Assembly: GCA_036365455.1 (NCBI GenBank)
Contig: JAWQUS010000020.1
Span: 6,235,001-6,299,000, forward strand
Reading direction: 5' to 3'
Length of the DNA stretch: 64,000 nucleotides
From: Macrosoma leucophasiata
Taxonomy: Eukaryota > Arthropoda > Insecta > Lepidoptera > Hedylidae
A program made the position numbers and the translations under genes. The notes below the pieces were generated by a model. That model ran no database searches and was not told where the DNA came from. It saw only the letters and a program-made list of their open reading frames with translations. This document shows, piece by piece, positions 43,664 through 55,379 of this stretch (the first letter of the stretch is position 1; each line of letters begins with the position of its first letter).

Positions 43664-44005
43664 GTAGAGAGACGTTACGATTAAAAGTGTAAATAAGTTT
43701 ATATTCTACTTCGAAAGAATAAACTCCTAACTTAAAATATAAGATTACCGCTTCGTTTAAAAAAAAAAATCAATTAACATAATTTACATTTACTCGTACA
43801 TTGACGTCATTGCATAATAGTTAAACGATCAATACATGACAAACATAATATGAACTTAAAAATACACTTAGAGTACCTATAAAATATTACTTTTATCAGA
43901 CTTGGAATAACAATGTGTCGGCTATGATGTGTATATGAATGGTACTTGACATTTTGCGCTCCTACTCCTTATGCAGGTGCAATGCAATATAGGTAGATAA
44001 CTATT

Positions 44006-44191
44006 GTAGAAATTAGATTTGCGGACTTTCTCGCGTATACAACACTCCCAAACTTCGTCTTATACCCGACGTTTCGGTCGCTTTCCAGCTACCGTGATCA
44101 CGGACATACTGACCGACAGACAGACTGGGTGGTATAAGAAGAAGTTTGGGAGTGTTGTATACGCGAGAAAAGCCGCACATTTAATTTCTAC
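44006..44191. repeat. P element: palindrome with about 60-bp arms
   Basis: The left arm GTAGAAATTAGATTTGCGG...ACACTCCCAAACTTCG pairs with the right arm 44129-44191 (about 90 percent match) around a loop of about 60 bases containing CGACGTTTCGGTCGC. Partial relatives are at 8178 and 42066. It behaves like a fold-back MITE. No target duplication was identified. Confidence 0.75.
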
Positions 44192-44297
44192 GATGAATGA
44201 AGCTCGCGAAACCCTTGCGAAAATGTTAGATATCTATCTATATATATCTATTTTTTGCATTTAAATACTACACAGACAGTTACTAATCTATTTACAG

Positions 44298-44467
44298 TTA
44301 CTGATCCGGTTAGATGTTATGGCCTCTTTACAACTAAGGTCTCGGGGGTGGCCAACGCATCTTTAGTCTGACCTCTAGTTTTGTGCTGAGTCTATAGGCT
44401 GCAGTCATCACTTAACATCCATGTGAACTGCGTGCTAGTTTGCCACCTTCATTACATTAAAAAAAGA
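44298..44467 (+). repeat. A-element (A2), 5' truncated
   Basis: CCGGTTAGATGTTATGGCC to GCCACCTTCATTACATTAAAA. Confidence 0.82.
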
Positions 44468-44849
44468 GTTAATTTAAACTACGCGTTTTCACGGTTTTGA
44501 ATAACTCGTAAGTAAGTGAGTCGGTTTATAAATATAGATTTTCTTGGACACTACACTGGTTTCGCTATAAAGCTGTTTGGTTCCCACGTTGATCTGATCG
44601 AATGTTAAATTAATCGTGGGAAGTCAATCTTTGTATAAAATTGTTGTGGGTGAAGGAGATTTTGTTATAAATGTTAGTTACCTTCTTAATATTAAAACCT
44701 TCATTTGTTTTATAACAAACCTTTTCCGAATTACACGGTACATAGTTTAAGTAGGTAACCAAACGGACATGAAGGTAAATGTTAATACATTTACGACTGA
44801 TGTAAAGAGCAGCAAAAAAGGCTGCAGTAATCTCTCTCTTTTTTTGTCA

Positions 44850-45020
44850 AAAGATTGATATACAATTGGATGGAGCTGATGGTAAGTATGCACTTACCAT
44901 TAGGTCCATCCAATTACCTACCACGGTGGTCCGTGGTACCGTCTCTTATGGTTGGAGTTACCACCGCGCTAGTTCTGAAGGACTCTTTTATGCCAGTTTT
45001 GATAAAAACCCATTGCAGGT
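44850..45020 (-). mobile_element. LINE 3' end, related to 11291
   Basis: On the minus strand, CAATGGGTTTTTATCAAAAC and GGCATAAAAGAGTCCTTCAG correspond to the GFFKNSVKRVLQG end of the reverse transcriptase ORF at 11351. Very short and diverged. Confidence 0.6.
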
Positions 45021-45203
45021 ATTTTTAAAAGAAACAGTATAATGGAAGGTCGTATATTGCTGCTTTTGATAAGATTTTCCAATTTTGTTTCTTGTTGAGA
45101 GTGACATGACAATAATGATTTCTTAGCGATTTTAATTCCTTCCTTTTTGTTTTAATAAAACATATTTTTGGAGGATATCATTCAATTTTTTTATATCTCT
45201 CTT

Positions 45204-45392
45204 TTTAGGGTTCCGTACCTTAAATGGAAAAAAGGAACCCTTATAGGATCACTCGTGCGTCTGTCTGTCTGTCTGTCGGTCTGTCCGTCTGTCACAGCCA
45301 ATTGGCTCCGAAACTACTCGACCGATTGAGTTGAAATTTGATGAATATATGTAAATTGGTGACCCAAAGATGAACACGTCAAGTAAAATTTT
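45204..45392 (+). repeat. GGGTTCC-type dispersed repeat
   Basis: TTTTTAGGGTTCCGTACCTT, then GGAACCCTTATAGGATCAC, a CTGTCTGTCTG run, and AACTACTCGACCGATTGAG. It ends at a T-run before SINE-1. Confidence 0.78.
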
Positions 45393-45408
45393 TTTTTTTT
45401 ATTTTTTA

Positions 45409-45722
45409 ACTGCCTCGGTAGCCTAGTGGCAACAGGCCATTACTACTACGCTGACGTCCTGGGTTGGATTCCCTGCTAGGGGGTTATCAGAGATATATAA
45501 AGTCCTTTTTTTAAAGTCCTCCGGTTCTATTAAAATCTTTCCATTTTCTGCAAATATCCCAGTTCCTCGAAGTTTGGTAATGTGCCCGGAGATGTCAACA
45601 GGCTCGCCACCTGTTACATGGGCCAAAACGTAACTGGCGAATCGTGGGTGTTTGCATGTATGCTTGAATGCATGCATTTACCTCTGCCTACCCCTTCGGG
45701 GATTATAGGCGTGAAGTTACGT
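45409..45722 (+). mobile_element. SINE-1, complete
   Basis: Head ACTGCCTCGGTAGCCTAGTG, decayed B box GGGTTGGATTCCC, body GGTAATGTGCCCGGAGATG, tail CTCTGCCTACCCCTTCGGGG to GGCGTGAAGTTACG. Confidence 0.92.
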
Positions 45723-46000
45723 TTTTTATGTCATGAAGTGTTAAACGAGCATGCAGGTAAGTAATACTTTACCTATATACATTTACACAAAACCAAACAT
45801 TTCAATGTGGATGCATTGCTACTCCTGAGGCCTAAGGTAGTATACCTTTGTGCCGGAAATTACAGGGCCGTACTTACATTATCACCTGACCGGAACACGA
45901 TAGTGCTGAATACTACCATTTCGAGGCAGATAGATTAGGTGATGCGGTGGTGCCTAACTGCCTACACCCGCGATCTCCGTCATTGAAGCTCTACCACTCA
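45723..46000 (-). repeat. A-element, complete but diverged
   Basis: TTTTTTATGTCATGAAGTG to the reversed start AGCTCTACCACTCAAT. It follows SINE-1 directly. Confidence 0.85.
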
Positions 46001-46012
46001 ATTTATGATTAT

Positions 46013-46085
46013 CACCCGAACAGGCTTTCGAACCCGGATTCTTAAGTAGTAGAAGCAAGCTGCTTTTAACCTACCGAAGCAGTTA
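46013..46085 (-). mobile_element. SINE-1 tRNA-like head, isolated
   Basis: TTTCGAACCCGGATTCTTAA (reversed B box) and AACCTACCGAAGCAGTTAA (reversed head start). It looks tRNA-like but matches the SINE-1 head better than a working tRNA. Confidence 0.65.
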
Positions 46086-46614
46086 ACGATACACAATGTT
46101 TTACAGTTGAAAGACTCTTTATAGAGCGTTCACATTTTAAAATTGATCCATAAAACACTTTTGTTTACGAGCGCATTCTTCTGAACACGGTAGGACAGTG
46201 CGAGGTGCGAGTACGAGGTTTGTCGAATAAAATATCCATTAACTGGTCTTATGCTAGGGTTCCCAACCATGAACAATTTCCACGGGTTTACGCTTACATT
46301 CACACGTTTTTAAATACAGTTGACGCAGATAATCTGATCATAGTGTAATCCGAAATCCTGTAAGTAGAATACCTATAACATTAACCCCCTTGTTCATAAA
46401 CGTATTTTAGCTAAAGTGTTGCTAATCTCCCCTTTGTCTTTTTCTATCCTGCACATTTGACAATGCAACTGACAAAAACAAAGCATTCTATAGCTATAAC
46501 TTATCTCATGTACGTTTATGAAGGGTTTTAGAGTTTATGAAAAATTATGGCAATCTGCTACAGGGTTTGATGGTAAAATAGGTACTTAGAAAATCATAAT
46601 TTATATTCAGCCGG

Positions 46615-46925
46615 ACGATGTTCAATCTTGAATAAAGGCTTTCTCCAAAGATACCAACAAGAAGCGGTCCTGAGCTGCAATCATCGAGCAAATTAAATAC
46701 CCGCGATCTTCACCAGATCGTCGATCCATCTGTACCTGGTCTCGTGGATACGAGGGCAGATCACGGTTGGACCTTGTAGGCCCACAGCGCTGCTGCTTAC
46801 TCTATACGATGGCGACCATTTATCTATTGCGGTCGCTACTCGAGAATCTTTTTGGCCTGGTTCTTTATGCTATGTTCTAGCAGAATGCTTACTGTCACTT
46901 GAGTTTCGCTATTCGAAGAACTTTG
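46615..46925 (-). pseudogene. LINE reverse transcriptase C-terminal scrap (RTE-like)
   Basis: On the minus strand, around 46700-46735, the frame reads RWIDDLVKIAG, and in a shifted frame at 46620-46690, MIAAQDRFLLVSLEKAFIQD. This matches the conserved end of RTE-type LINE ORFs (RWxDDLVKxAG, AAQDR). Stops and at least one frameshift are present. Confidence 0.6.
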
Positions 46926-46996
46926 ATGACATATGTAGACATCTTTATTTCTGATTGGATCTGGATACTTGAAAAATAAAACATTTGTAATTACAT

Positions 46997-47258
46997 TTTT
47001 TTATGTAACGGATGTGGCAAACAATGATGCAGTTCACAGTAATGTTAAGTGATGACTGCAGGCTATAGACATGTACACAAAAACCAAAGGTCAAAATGCT
47101 GATGCGCTGCCACCCCTGATACCTAAGGTGTCATGTCTCTGTGATAGTTATTACGGGGCCATACATTACCATCTAACCGGAACACGATAGTGCTGAATAC
47201 TACCATTTGGGGGCAGAAATAGATCATGCCCGCGAGCTTTGTCACTAAAGCTCTATTT
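46997..47258 (-). repeat. A-element (A2), complete
   Basis: TTTTTTATGTAACGGATGTGG to TCACTAAAGCTCTATT, with the A2 mark CTGTGATAGTTATTACGG. Confidence 0.85.
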
Positions 47259-47587
47259 TTTCCGCCGCTCTTGGATTTTTTAGTCTAATCCGGAATTATA
47301 TCCTTTTTCCGTATATCCGTATATGAGAATTGGCAACCCTATCTCTTGCCCTCTCGGGACTCGAAACAAGCCTTACTTATATGCCTTGGTCGTGTGCGCG
47401 AGATATATTTACGGTTGATTCTTGTACTGATAAAAATATCTGCATTTTTAATGTGGTTAAAGTTCAGTTTTCTTTTGATCTTTTTTTAAATTTTAATTTA
47501 CATTTGTATTGCAAGATGCAAGCAATTTGTGATACAGAAGATGATTTTTTTTTTAAATTAAAAAAATGCGTTTACACGCTGCTATGA

Positions 47588-47748
47588 GCGGTTTGAAAAC
47601 ATCCGACAGCGGGTTGGCCACTAACCCGTATCTCCACCAACGCGCATTGGAGTAGCGTGGTGGAGTAAGCTTCAGGCCGCCCCCCAAAAAGGAGAGAGAC
47701 TCGTGCCCAGCAGTGAGACGTCTTAAGGGTTACAATTATTATTATTAA
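47588..47748 (+). mobile_element. C repeat, 3' part
   Basis: GCGGTTTGAAAACATCCGAC, CGGGTTGGCCACTAACCCG, GCGTGGTGGAGTAAGC and an ATTATT tail. Same family as 26040 and 62003. Confidence 0.78.
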
Positions 47749-48070
47749 TATACTATTATCCGGATCCGGATAAAATTATCAGTTATAACATATCCTGAGG
47801 TTCGAAGATGAAGTTTCGCATTTTCCTAATCATTAATTTAAATCATCGACATTCGTAACTTTTATCATACATGTAAACAGGAAAGTAATCATTCACGAAA
47901 TGAGTTCACTGAACAAACAGAACACAATCCCTCCTTTGTTCTTCGCTTGTTACGATTTTTTATGATCATTAAAGTTTAATGTATCGGTGAAGTGAAGATT
48001 CATCCGGTGATTAATTTGTTATTTTGTGCTATTGTTCGGTTTTGCATTTCTTAATCTTATATCTTATCTA

Positions 48071-48250
48071 GTCTCGCTAAAACTCGAGAACGTCTGGACA
48101 GATTTTGGTTTTGAATGATTTTCGGAAGTCCAGGGAAGGTTTAAAAGGTAAGAAAATATGAAGAAATTGAAGGGAAATTGTGGTTTATCTTTCAAACCTT
48201 TGACACATTATTTCATTGTGAGGCAATACAAAGTTTGCCGGGTCAGCTAA
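48071..48250 (+). mobile_element. Helitron, F subfamily, 5' truncated
   Basis: GTCTCGCTAAAACTCGAGAA to GTTTGCCGGGTCAGCTAA, ending in CTAA (a permitted CTRR end), followed by host T. Confidence 0.75.
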
Positions 48251-48441
48251 TGAATTGATATTTTCGAAGCATCAGGGGTTAGGCTAGAGCGGTAACCACA
48301 CAGCTAGGAACATATTTTCTTAATGTATAACTTGAAACTACTACTAGAATCTCTTCCTCACCCGCTGTTTCGTAACGTGACGTCAAATTTGATAGCCAGT
48401 ACAGTGCAGTAGGTACCTACCCAAAATTAAATATTGCACAT

Positions 48442-48640
48442 CGAGCCTACGAAAGAGACAATCGGCTAGTTTCGACTTCGTAGAGCGTTATCTCTGCTGC
48501 ACACTGTCTACGTAAGCACTGATAGTCCGGTATTGGTCAAAACTCGATTAAAATGATCGACAAACGTCACATAGGTAAGGTGCGAAAGAGATAACGCCCT
48601 ACAGAGCCGAATTAAGACGAAGTCTTTAGTTGGATACTGT
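48442..48640 (+). repeat. M repeat, MITE-like, copy 3
   Basis: GCACATCGAGCCTACGAAAG; then TTCGTAGAGCGTTATCTCT, which is inverted as AGAGATAACGCCCTACAG at about 48588. The inverted blocks suggest a small DNA element. Copies at 9943 and 12452. Confidence 0.68.
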
Positions 48641-48699
48641 ACAAAGATTTGACAACAGATATCATAATGTTGCAGAGACTTAATTGTGTATATCTACTG

Positions 48700-49016
48700 A
48701 CGTAACTTCACGCCTGTAATCCCGGAAGGGTAGGCAGAGGTAAATGCATGCATTCAAGCATACATGCAAGCACCCACGATTCGCCGGTTACGTTTTTAGC
48801 CCATGTTACAGATAGCGAGCCTGTTGACATCTCCGAGCACATTACCAAACTTCAAGGTACTGGGAAATTTCCAGAAAATGGAAAAATCCCAATAGAACCA
48901 GAGATAAAGGACTTTACAGTTTACACCATTATCTCTGATAACCCCCGACCCGGGAATCGAACCCAGGACCTCAGCGTTGTAGTAGTGGCCTGGTACCACT
49001 AGGCTACCGAGGCAGT
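48700..49016 (-). mobile_element. SINE-1, complete
   Basis: ACGTAACTTCACGCCTGTAA to ACCACTAGGCTACCGAGGC; all family blocks present, with reversed B box GGGAATCGAACCC. Confidence 0.92.
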
Positions 49017-49789
49017 GAATAGTTATATCTACTGCAAAATAAAAATATTGGATAAAAAATGACTCTATACTCTACACAGACAACCTTTAATTGTCAACTA
49101 TTACGAAATTCAGTATTGAATAATGACCTAAAAAGAAATACAAAAACTAGGTATTTGATAAAAAAATTCAAAGTGATAAATTACTTTCAATCCGCTCAAA
49201 GTGCGCAAACGCAGTCCTTCATGCATGAAATGATCTCACAAAAAGTTGCCTTGCATTTGCTGTTAACTTTGTTGTTCGGTGACGTATAATTGCAATTATT
49301 TCTCTTAACTGTACTATAATGAGATATTGATAGCGACAGAGTCAAAATAAAGCTGTAAATAGGTTATTTATAGGCCATATATGACGCAGTTATAATACAA
49401 TTATTATTGGTAATATCGTCTCATAAATTATACAGACAACCTTCGTACTACTATAATTATTATTACGTAAATGAGAATGTAGGGAAAAGTAAATTTTGCA
49501 ACAGAATTTTAATCGATGCTCTTAGTCGACTTATTTTTCTCAAAATATTTTGAAAGATCGCATTATGGTATGGTATATACTTACCCACTTACTTTACAGA
49601 AATTGTCTGATGAGATGAGCTATCAAAAATAAGTGTACGAGTATATTTTTATGTAAATTGTCTCGCGTTGAAAATGCCGCCTATCCGTAGTTTAATATAT
49701 ATTTATGCAAGATTCATCCATAAAAAAGTTTTAGTTAAAAAAAAAACATTTAGAAAATTATTAACAGTCATACGAGTATCGTATATATA

Positions 49790-50025
49790 CATATATAATA
49801 CTCATATGTATAAATATTACAAATGCGAAAATTTGTATGTTTGTTTGTAACTCCTTCGCGCAAAAGCTGCTGAACCGATTATCATGAAATTTGGCACACA
49901 CATAGAGGGTAACTATTATAAGACATAGTTTTTTGTCCCGAAAAAATGTTTCTGTGGGATGCCAAGGGATAGGAAGGAATAGGAAAAGCGAGCTACACGC
50001 GGGAAGAGCCACGGGCAACAGCTAG
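49790..50025 (+). mobile_element. Helitron, third subfamily
   Basis: AAATATTACAAATGCGAAAA, TGTATGTTTGTTTGTAACTC, ending ACGGGCAACAGCTAG before host T (50026). The 3' CTAG end is clear, the 5' end is not. Confidence 0.65.
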
Positions 50026-50425
50026 TCGTTAATAATAAAATTATGTAAGGTCTTCACAATCAATGTACTGATAACCTCGTCTGTGCTATCAGTGTCAACC
50101 GTTATAAATAACGTATAAGAAAAAATAAACTAGTTTCAGAGATCAAACAATTGAAAATTTTCCTCCAGACAGTCATAACTGATAACTCGTGACGTCAGAA
50201 TGTCCCAATTTATAATTAGAAATAATGTTACGTAGTTGAGGTCAACTCTATCTGGCTGAGCGTCTCGATTCCAAGGTCCAACATTATCTTGGTGTTATAA
50301 CAGGATCTTCGTAGTTCATATCGTATGTTTTAAACTGGTATTTGGAAAGTGCGTTACTAAAGTAGGAGAATGTTCAAATTTCAATTAATTTGCGATATTG
50401 TTGTTATGTTTATATTTATCAAATA

Positions 50426-50626
50426 CTAGCGGACCGCCCCGGCTTCGCGCGGGTGCAATTTTACCTACCCTTTCCTATTCGTCTTAGCGTGATGTTATAT
50501 AGCCTAAAGCCTTCCTCAATAAATGGGCTATCTGAATTTTTTCAAATCGGACTAGATGTTCCTGAGATTAGCGCGTTAAAACAAACAAACAAACCAACTC
50601 TTCAGCTTTATAATATTAAGTATAGA
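50426..50626 (-). mobile_element. Short Helitron
   Basis: CTAGCGGACCGCCCCGGCTT to ATAATATTAAGTATAGA; host A at 50425 and T at 50627. Same subfamily as 5820 and 33702. Confidence 0.88.
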
Positions 50627-50751
50627 TACGAGTATGTAGAGGTATTGCGATGACCTACCTCTGCGGCCAAATGGTAGATCTCAGCGTCGCTGTATTGTAA
50701 TTGTTAAGTGGATATGGTACAAGCCTAGTAATCTCTGGCAGAAGCAAAACT

Positions 50752-50887
50752 TTGTTAACTCTACATAAAAATAAAAGATTTAATGCAGATGCGTTGCCAC
50801 TCCTGAGGCCTAAGTTGTTATGCCTCTGTGCTAGAAATCAAAGGTCTATATTAATTACATGCTTGTTCTCCATTTTCTTACCATAAA
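50752..50887 (-). repeat. A-element, rearranged
   Basis: TTTAATGCAGATGCGTTGCC to TTATGCCTCTGTGC in reverse, then CATGCTTGTTCTCCATTTTC in the plus direction, so a small fold-back mix. Confidence 0.6.
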
Positions 50888-50927
50888 AAAGAACATTTAT
50901 TAAAATAGAAAAAAAGGAATTTGATTT

Positions 50928-51010
50928 AGAAGGGACTTGAACCCGCGACCACTGGATCAGCCCAGTTGCTCTACTTACTGATTACTATTGCGCTACCAAA
51001 ATCCACACCT
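50928..51010 (-). other. tRNA-like sequence, probably a SINE head
   Basis: On the minus strand, TTGGTAGCGCAATAGTAATC and GTCGCGGGTTCAAGTCCC look like A and B boxes about 50 bases apart. The arms do not pair well as a full cloverleaf, so a decayed SINE head is likelier than a tRNA gene. Confidence 0.45.
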
Positions 51011-51139
51011 GACCATCCAATTATTTTTTTCTTTCACATTTCATAGAATCGTTTTGGGGTGGCGTTGAATGGTTCCTGCCTGAAGTCATTTCTTTTTATC
51101 TTTAAAATATTTCACTAGCATGTTTTATAGCGAAATCTA

Positions 51140-51687
51140 TCTATATATATGAAAATCAATTGCTGTTCGTTAGTCTTGCTAAAACTTTTACTGGTGGTAG
51201 AGCTCCAGTGACGGAGCTCGCGGGCGTAGGCACCACCGCATTACCTAATATACTTGCCGCTAAATGGTAGTGTTCAGCACTATCGTGTTCCGGTCAGGTG
51301 GTAATGTACGGCCCTGTAATTTCAGGCACAGAGGCCATAACACCTTAGGCCTCAGGAGTGGCAGCGCATCTGCATTTTGACCTCTGGTCATTGTGTGGGT
51401 GTCTATAGGCTGCAGTCACCACTTAACATCAATGTGAACTGCATGCTTGTTTGCCACTTTTATTATATAAAAAAAAAAAAACTCGAGAACGGCTGGACCG
51501 ATTTGGCTAATTTTGGTTTTGAATGATTTTTGGAAGGTTTAAAAGGTAAAAAAATATGAAGAAATCGAAGGGAAATAGTAAAAAACACATTTCATTTTCC
51601 CATACAACTAGTCCGTATCTATCAAACCTTTGAAACATTCATTCATTCTGAGGCAATACGCAATACGAAGTTTGCCGGATCAGCTAG
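51140..51687 (+). mobile_element. Helitron, F subfamily, split by an A-element
   Basis: Left part 51140-51187 (TCTATATATATGAAAATC), right part 51482-51687 (CTCGAGAACGGCTGGACC to GCCGGATCAGCTAG), host T at 51688. AAAACT appears at both junctions of the insert. Confidence 0.85.
51188..51481 (+). repeat. A-element, complete, with target duplication
   Basis: TTTACTGGTGGTAGAGCTCC to GCCACTTTTATTATATAAAA with a 12-A tail. AAAACT repeated on both sides shows retroposition into the Helitron, and fixes the family ends. Confidence 0.93.
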
Positions 51688-51763
51688 TATCCAATAAAAT
51701 ATTACGAACAATATTTAAATTTAAAAAGTATATAGGTATGACGTGTTATTGATTATGACGTAA

Positions 51764-53062
51764 GTGTAGGGGAGACCGAGGATAGTTGTGACAATTTTTA
51801 CATTAATGGCCATATCTCGCTCAAAAAACATTTCACAGTTATGATCTATGTTAATTCATGTAGCACCATTCCTTCTCGTTGCAAAATAATCAACAAAATT
51901 AATTGAAGTATCATAGTTTCTGAGAAAATCAACAAAAGCAAAGACAACTCCCTCTGTCACAACTCTCCTATCACCGAGGTAAGTTGTGACAAGGACCGAG
52001 ATAAGTTGTGACAGCTTTTTATTTAGACTGTTTGGTTATACAAAAGGACCATTATAGAAAATACAAATAAAACAAACAATTTCATTTGCAAAAAAGTACT
52101 GATAATCATCTTTTAGTACATTAAATACCAAAAAATACATAACACTCATAACAAGAAATAATACCCTATAAGTATCTAATATATGGCACCATTTTAAGGT
52201 AAATTACATTACTATTCGTCAAAAATCTTCATTTAATCTCATAGACTATTATGGCAAACGTATTGCAACTTGTCTCCAGTAGGTACGATCTACATGTGAT
52301 CAGTCTTTGCATTCTAGGCATTGGACCCACTGCTCATTCGATCTGATGTTTTCAAATAGTCACTTATTATATTCCTCTCATAAATGGTATAACCCATTGA
52401 TGAAGCCTTGCCTACTGGGTTTGCTTGATAAGCGTGTTTCTTCTAAATATATCTTGACAGAGACATGTAGTTAAGATTGTAAGAGAACGCGACATCTCTT
52501 GGACATTTATCTCGTATCGTCACGTAACCTCTTCAAATTCCATCATCCATTCCTCAGTCCTCAGTCGTTCTTGTATATTTATTCTGCATTCTGAAACCAA
52601 GAACGTAGCCTTTTAGCACGCAATACCACATCGCGAAAAATGAAGTCAGATAGGAGAGTTGTGACAGGCTGTCACAACTCGCCTAGATACTCAAAATGAT
52701 GACTTGGTCCAAATAATAATTCATATTTTCTAGACACGATACAAACACAAAAGATGCAACATTTTGAGTCTTGAATAACCACACAATTTAAGAAAATATA
52801 ACACAACAATCAACATGTAATTAGGGATGATATAAATTTGATAAAATTTTTAAAGAAAAACTTACTTTTCGCATATTTTTTCACGCAGATGTCATAATTT
52901 GATAACCGGTTCTCGTATGACGCCAGTGAGTACTAAGTGAAGTAGCGCATCTCTCAAGTCGCAAACGAGCGTTGAAACCAGTTCGCTAACGATTATAGGT
53001 AGGGAGAAATCGTCTTTGTCACAACTTACCTTTGTCACAACTCTCCTAGGTCTCCCCTACGC
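51764..53062. mobile_element. 1.3-kb TIR element with repeated TTGTGACA motifs
   Basis: Ends GTGTAGGGGAGACCGAGG and, as reverse complement, GCGTAGGGGAGACCTAGG, each followed by AGTTGTGACA. TTGTGACA or its complement occurs at 51786, 51955, 51984, 52006, 52659, 52670, 53017 and 53033, clustered toward the ends with one inner palindromic pair. Such motif arrays resemble transposase-binding sites. No coding capacity. TA near both edges (51761-51762, 53063-53064) might be the duplication, but this is uncertain. The superfamily is not recognised. Confidence 0.78.
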
Positions 53063-53064
53063 TA

Positions 53065-54930
53065 GCATAGCGCCGCCAAATGTAGATAGGTATGCTAAAC
53101 ATGGATTAAAATTTTCAAATTATATTGCATTGAGTGTCAAGGTCGATGTGTGGTCGGTGTGTCAACGAAATGTGTCTATATTTCATTTTTATTTAATAAT
53201 TGTGTGATTGTTATGTAAAGTAAAATAGAGATAGATAGATCATATTATTGTAGGTATGTGATGCAATTATTACTCATTATTGGCGTGATTATAGCTTGAC
53301 ACGTTAAACTTAATATTTTATTTAGTAGAAAATAAATACAAAAATAAGGATGCCTCATTGCTCTAAATAGTCATTCTATATTATATTTTTGATTGTTAAA
53401 AAGCGTTCAACTCTACTTTCTCTGTAGAGTCCCTTTTTAGTAGGTACCTACCTTTTTTTAAGTTGGTCGAATATTACTCGTAAACATGTACAGCCTGCTT
53501 AGTCGTAATAGTTTTCCTTGTAACTTCGTTAGAAATACTATTACCTACCATTATTTTTTTACACCTCCCAATACAACCATTTAGCTGGTAGGGGTAGGGA
53601 CACTTGGCGCTGACAACATTACAAAAAATTGACACTTAAAAACTTAATATTACACAAACGGATCCTTTTATCGAAAAATATTCTTGAAAAATTTATAGGT
53701 ATAACATAGACGACGGGGCACGTGTAGAAAGAGCTCATTACAAGTAAGAAGGTCCTAAAAAGGTCCGAAAAAAAGAGTGTACATCTATTGTTATTCACTT
53801 AAAATTTTTTTTAGTAACTTGACACTTCATAGGTTATTTAAATTTCTATATGTAAAAACATTTATTTACACACTTATTTACATCTCCATCGACAGATGTA
53901 AATGTGTGTTTGCACTCCCAGGTTTCACCAATATGTTTTTTGAATCAGTTTAAACAGATAATGTTTCCAATCTCTGTTCACAGAGTGCAAAAATATTAAG
54001 TTAATGAGTCAGTTTCGAAAAACAAAGCAAACACATGAAACAATGCAGAGAGCATAGGTACAAAGGATATGATAATATTCATAACGAATGTTAAATAATT
54101 TGTTATTTTACTTCAATTGTAACTTTTGAACACTTGAATAGCAAAGTCATTAGATGTAACGAGTTGTTGTGGAAGTTTGTCAATCATGTTGTAGAATGTT
54201 GAGAATAAAAAAAACACTGCTTTCTCATACATGTAGTTGAGTGGATTTAAAATTTGGAAACTCGAGTGATAATCTGTTTGCATTGATGAAATGTATCATT
54301 ATTTATCTCGGAGGATAGAATGAAGTGTCTACTTATGTAAAATAAAAAAACAGATAAAAAAAAAGAAATAATTTTCTTTTCATTTACACTTTTAAATATT
54401 TCACACACGTGTTTTATTACATAAAATCCAATAAAATAAAAATCTTTTAAAGGTTTTGTATTTAAATAATTTTAAATTCTATAAAATGGAAAGTAAAGAT
54501 ACTTTTAGATGACACTTCAACCTCTTGCTAGCTAGCCTCTTCAGGTTGAAGTAATCTCCAGTATCCATATGAAAATAATAATGACGAATTAACAACCGTG
54601 CTAATAAAGATAAAAAAAATACAAATTCATTCGCATGTAACTTTGCGTAAAATAACAAGCAAATTTTGTTCTTATCTTAGCAATTTCAACAATTAATCTA
54701 GCTCCAAACTTTGGAAATGCCTCGTTAATCCACCGAAATGTTGATACATTTGTGCGCATACACTGTGTATATGTAGTTGTAATGCCACCATTATAGCAAA
54801 CATTACTTAATTACGGTCTTACAGATACCTAAGTGGTAAGTGCTACAGTTGTTGGTTTCTAGTTTTTTTTAAACCTATGAGGTTATGGAAATATCTAAGT
54901 TATAGTTAACTGAGTCCTAGATCTATTTAC
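53065..54930. other. Unassigned AT-rich sequence
   Basis: No gene or repeat family recognised over 1.9 kb. Confidence 0.5.
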
Positions 54931-54931
54931 T

Positions 54932-55160
54932 GTGGTCCTGGTGTAGGGATTTGAGGGCGTAGGCACAACCGCATTAGCTAATCTATCTGACGCTAAATGG
55001 TAGTGTATGGTAGTGTTTAGCATTATCGTCTTCGGGTTAGATAACAAGTTAAAAAAAATGAAATGAAATAGTTGTTAACTAAGGTCTCAGGGGTGGCAAC
55101 ACATCTGTATTTTGTGTAGATGTATAGAAATCTGCGTAAAGCAGACAGTTCACCACTTAC
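54932..55160 (+). repeat. A-element (A2), worn
   Basis: GAGGGCGTAGGCACAACCGC, GACGCTAAATGGTAGTG (duplicated locally), AGGTCTCAGGGGTGGCAAC. The ends are decayed. Confidence 0.72.
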
Positions 55161-55379
55161 TTAAAATGAAACGTGCATTTATTAATTTCGTTCACGCGAC
55201 TGTATAGTAGAAGTCATCTACGGACCCTGCCACGAAGGAAACGTGCTACTCTTTTTAAGGCATTAAATTAAGAACTGGTGCAACCGTAAATAATTTAATA
55301 ACTACATGATTGTTCTGACACATGTCACATCATTTTGACACTAATTTTCAGCGTGTGCGGGCGTATTTTTAACCGAGTT

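Noticed and set aside
50928..51010. Possible tRNA gene on the minus strand
   Set aside because: Box-like motifs are present, but the stems do not pair convincingly.
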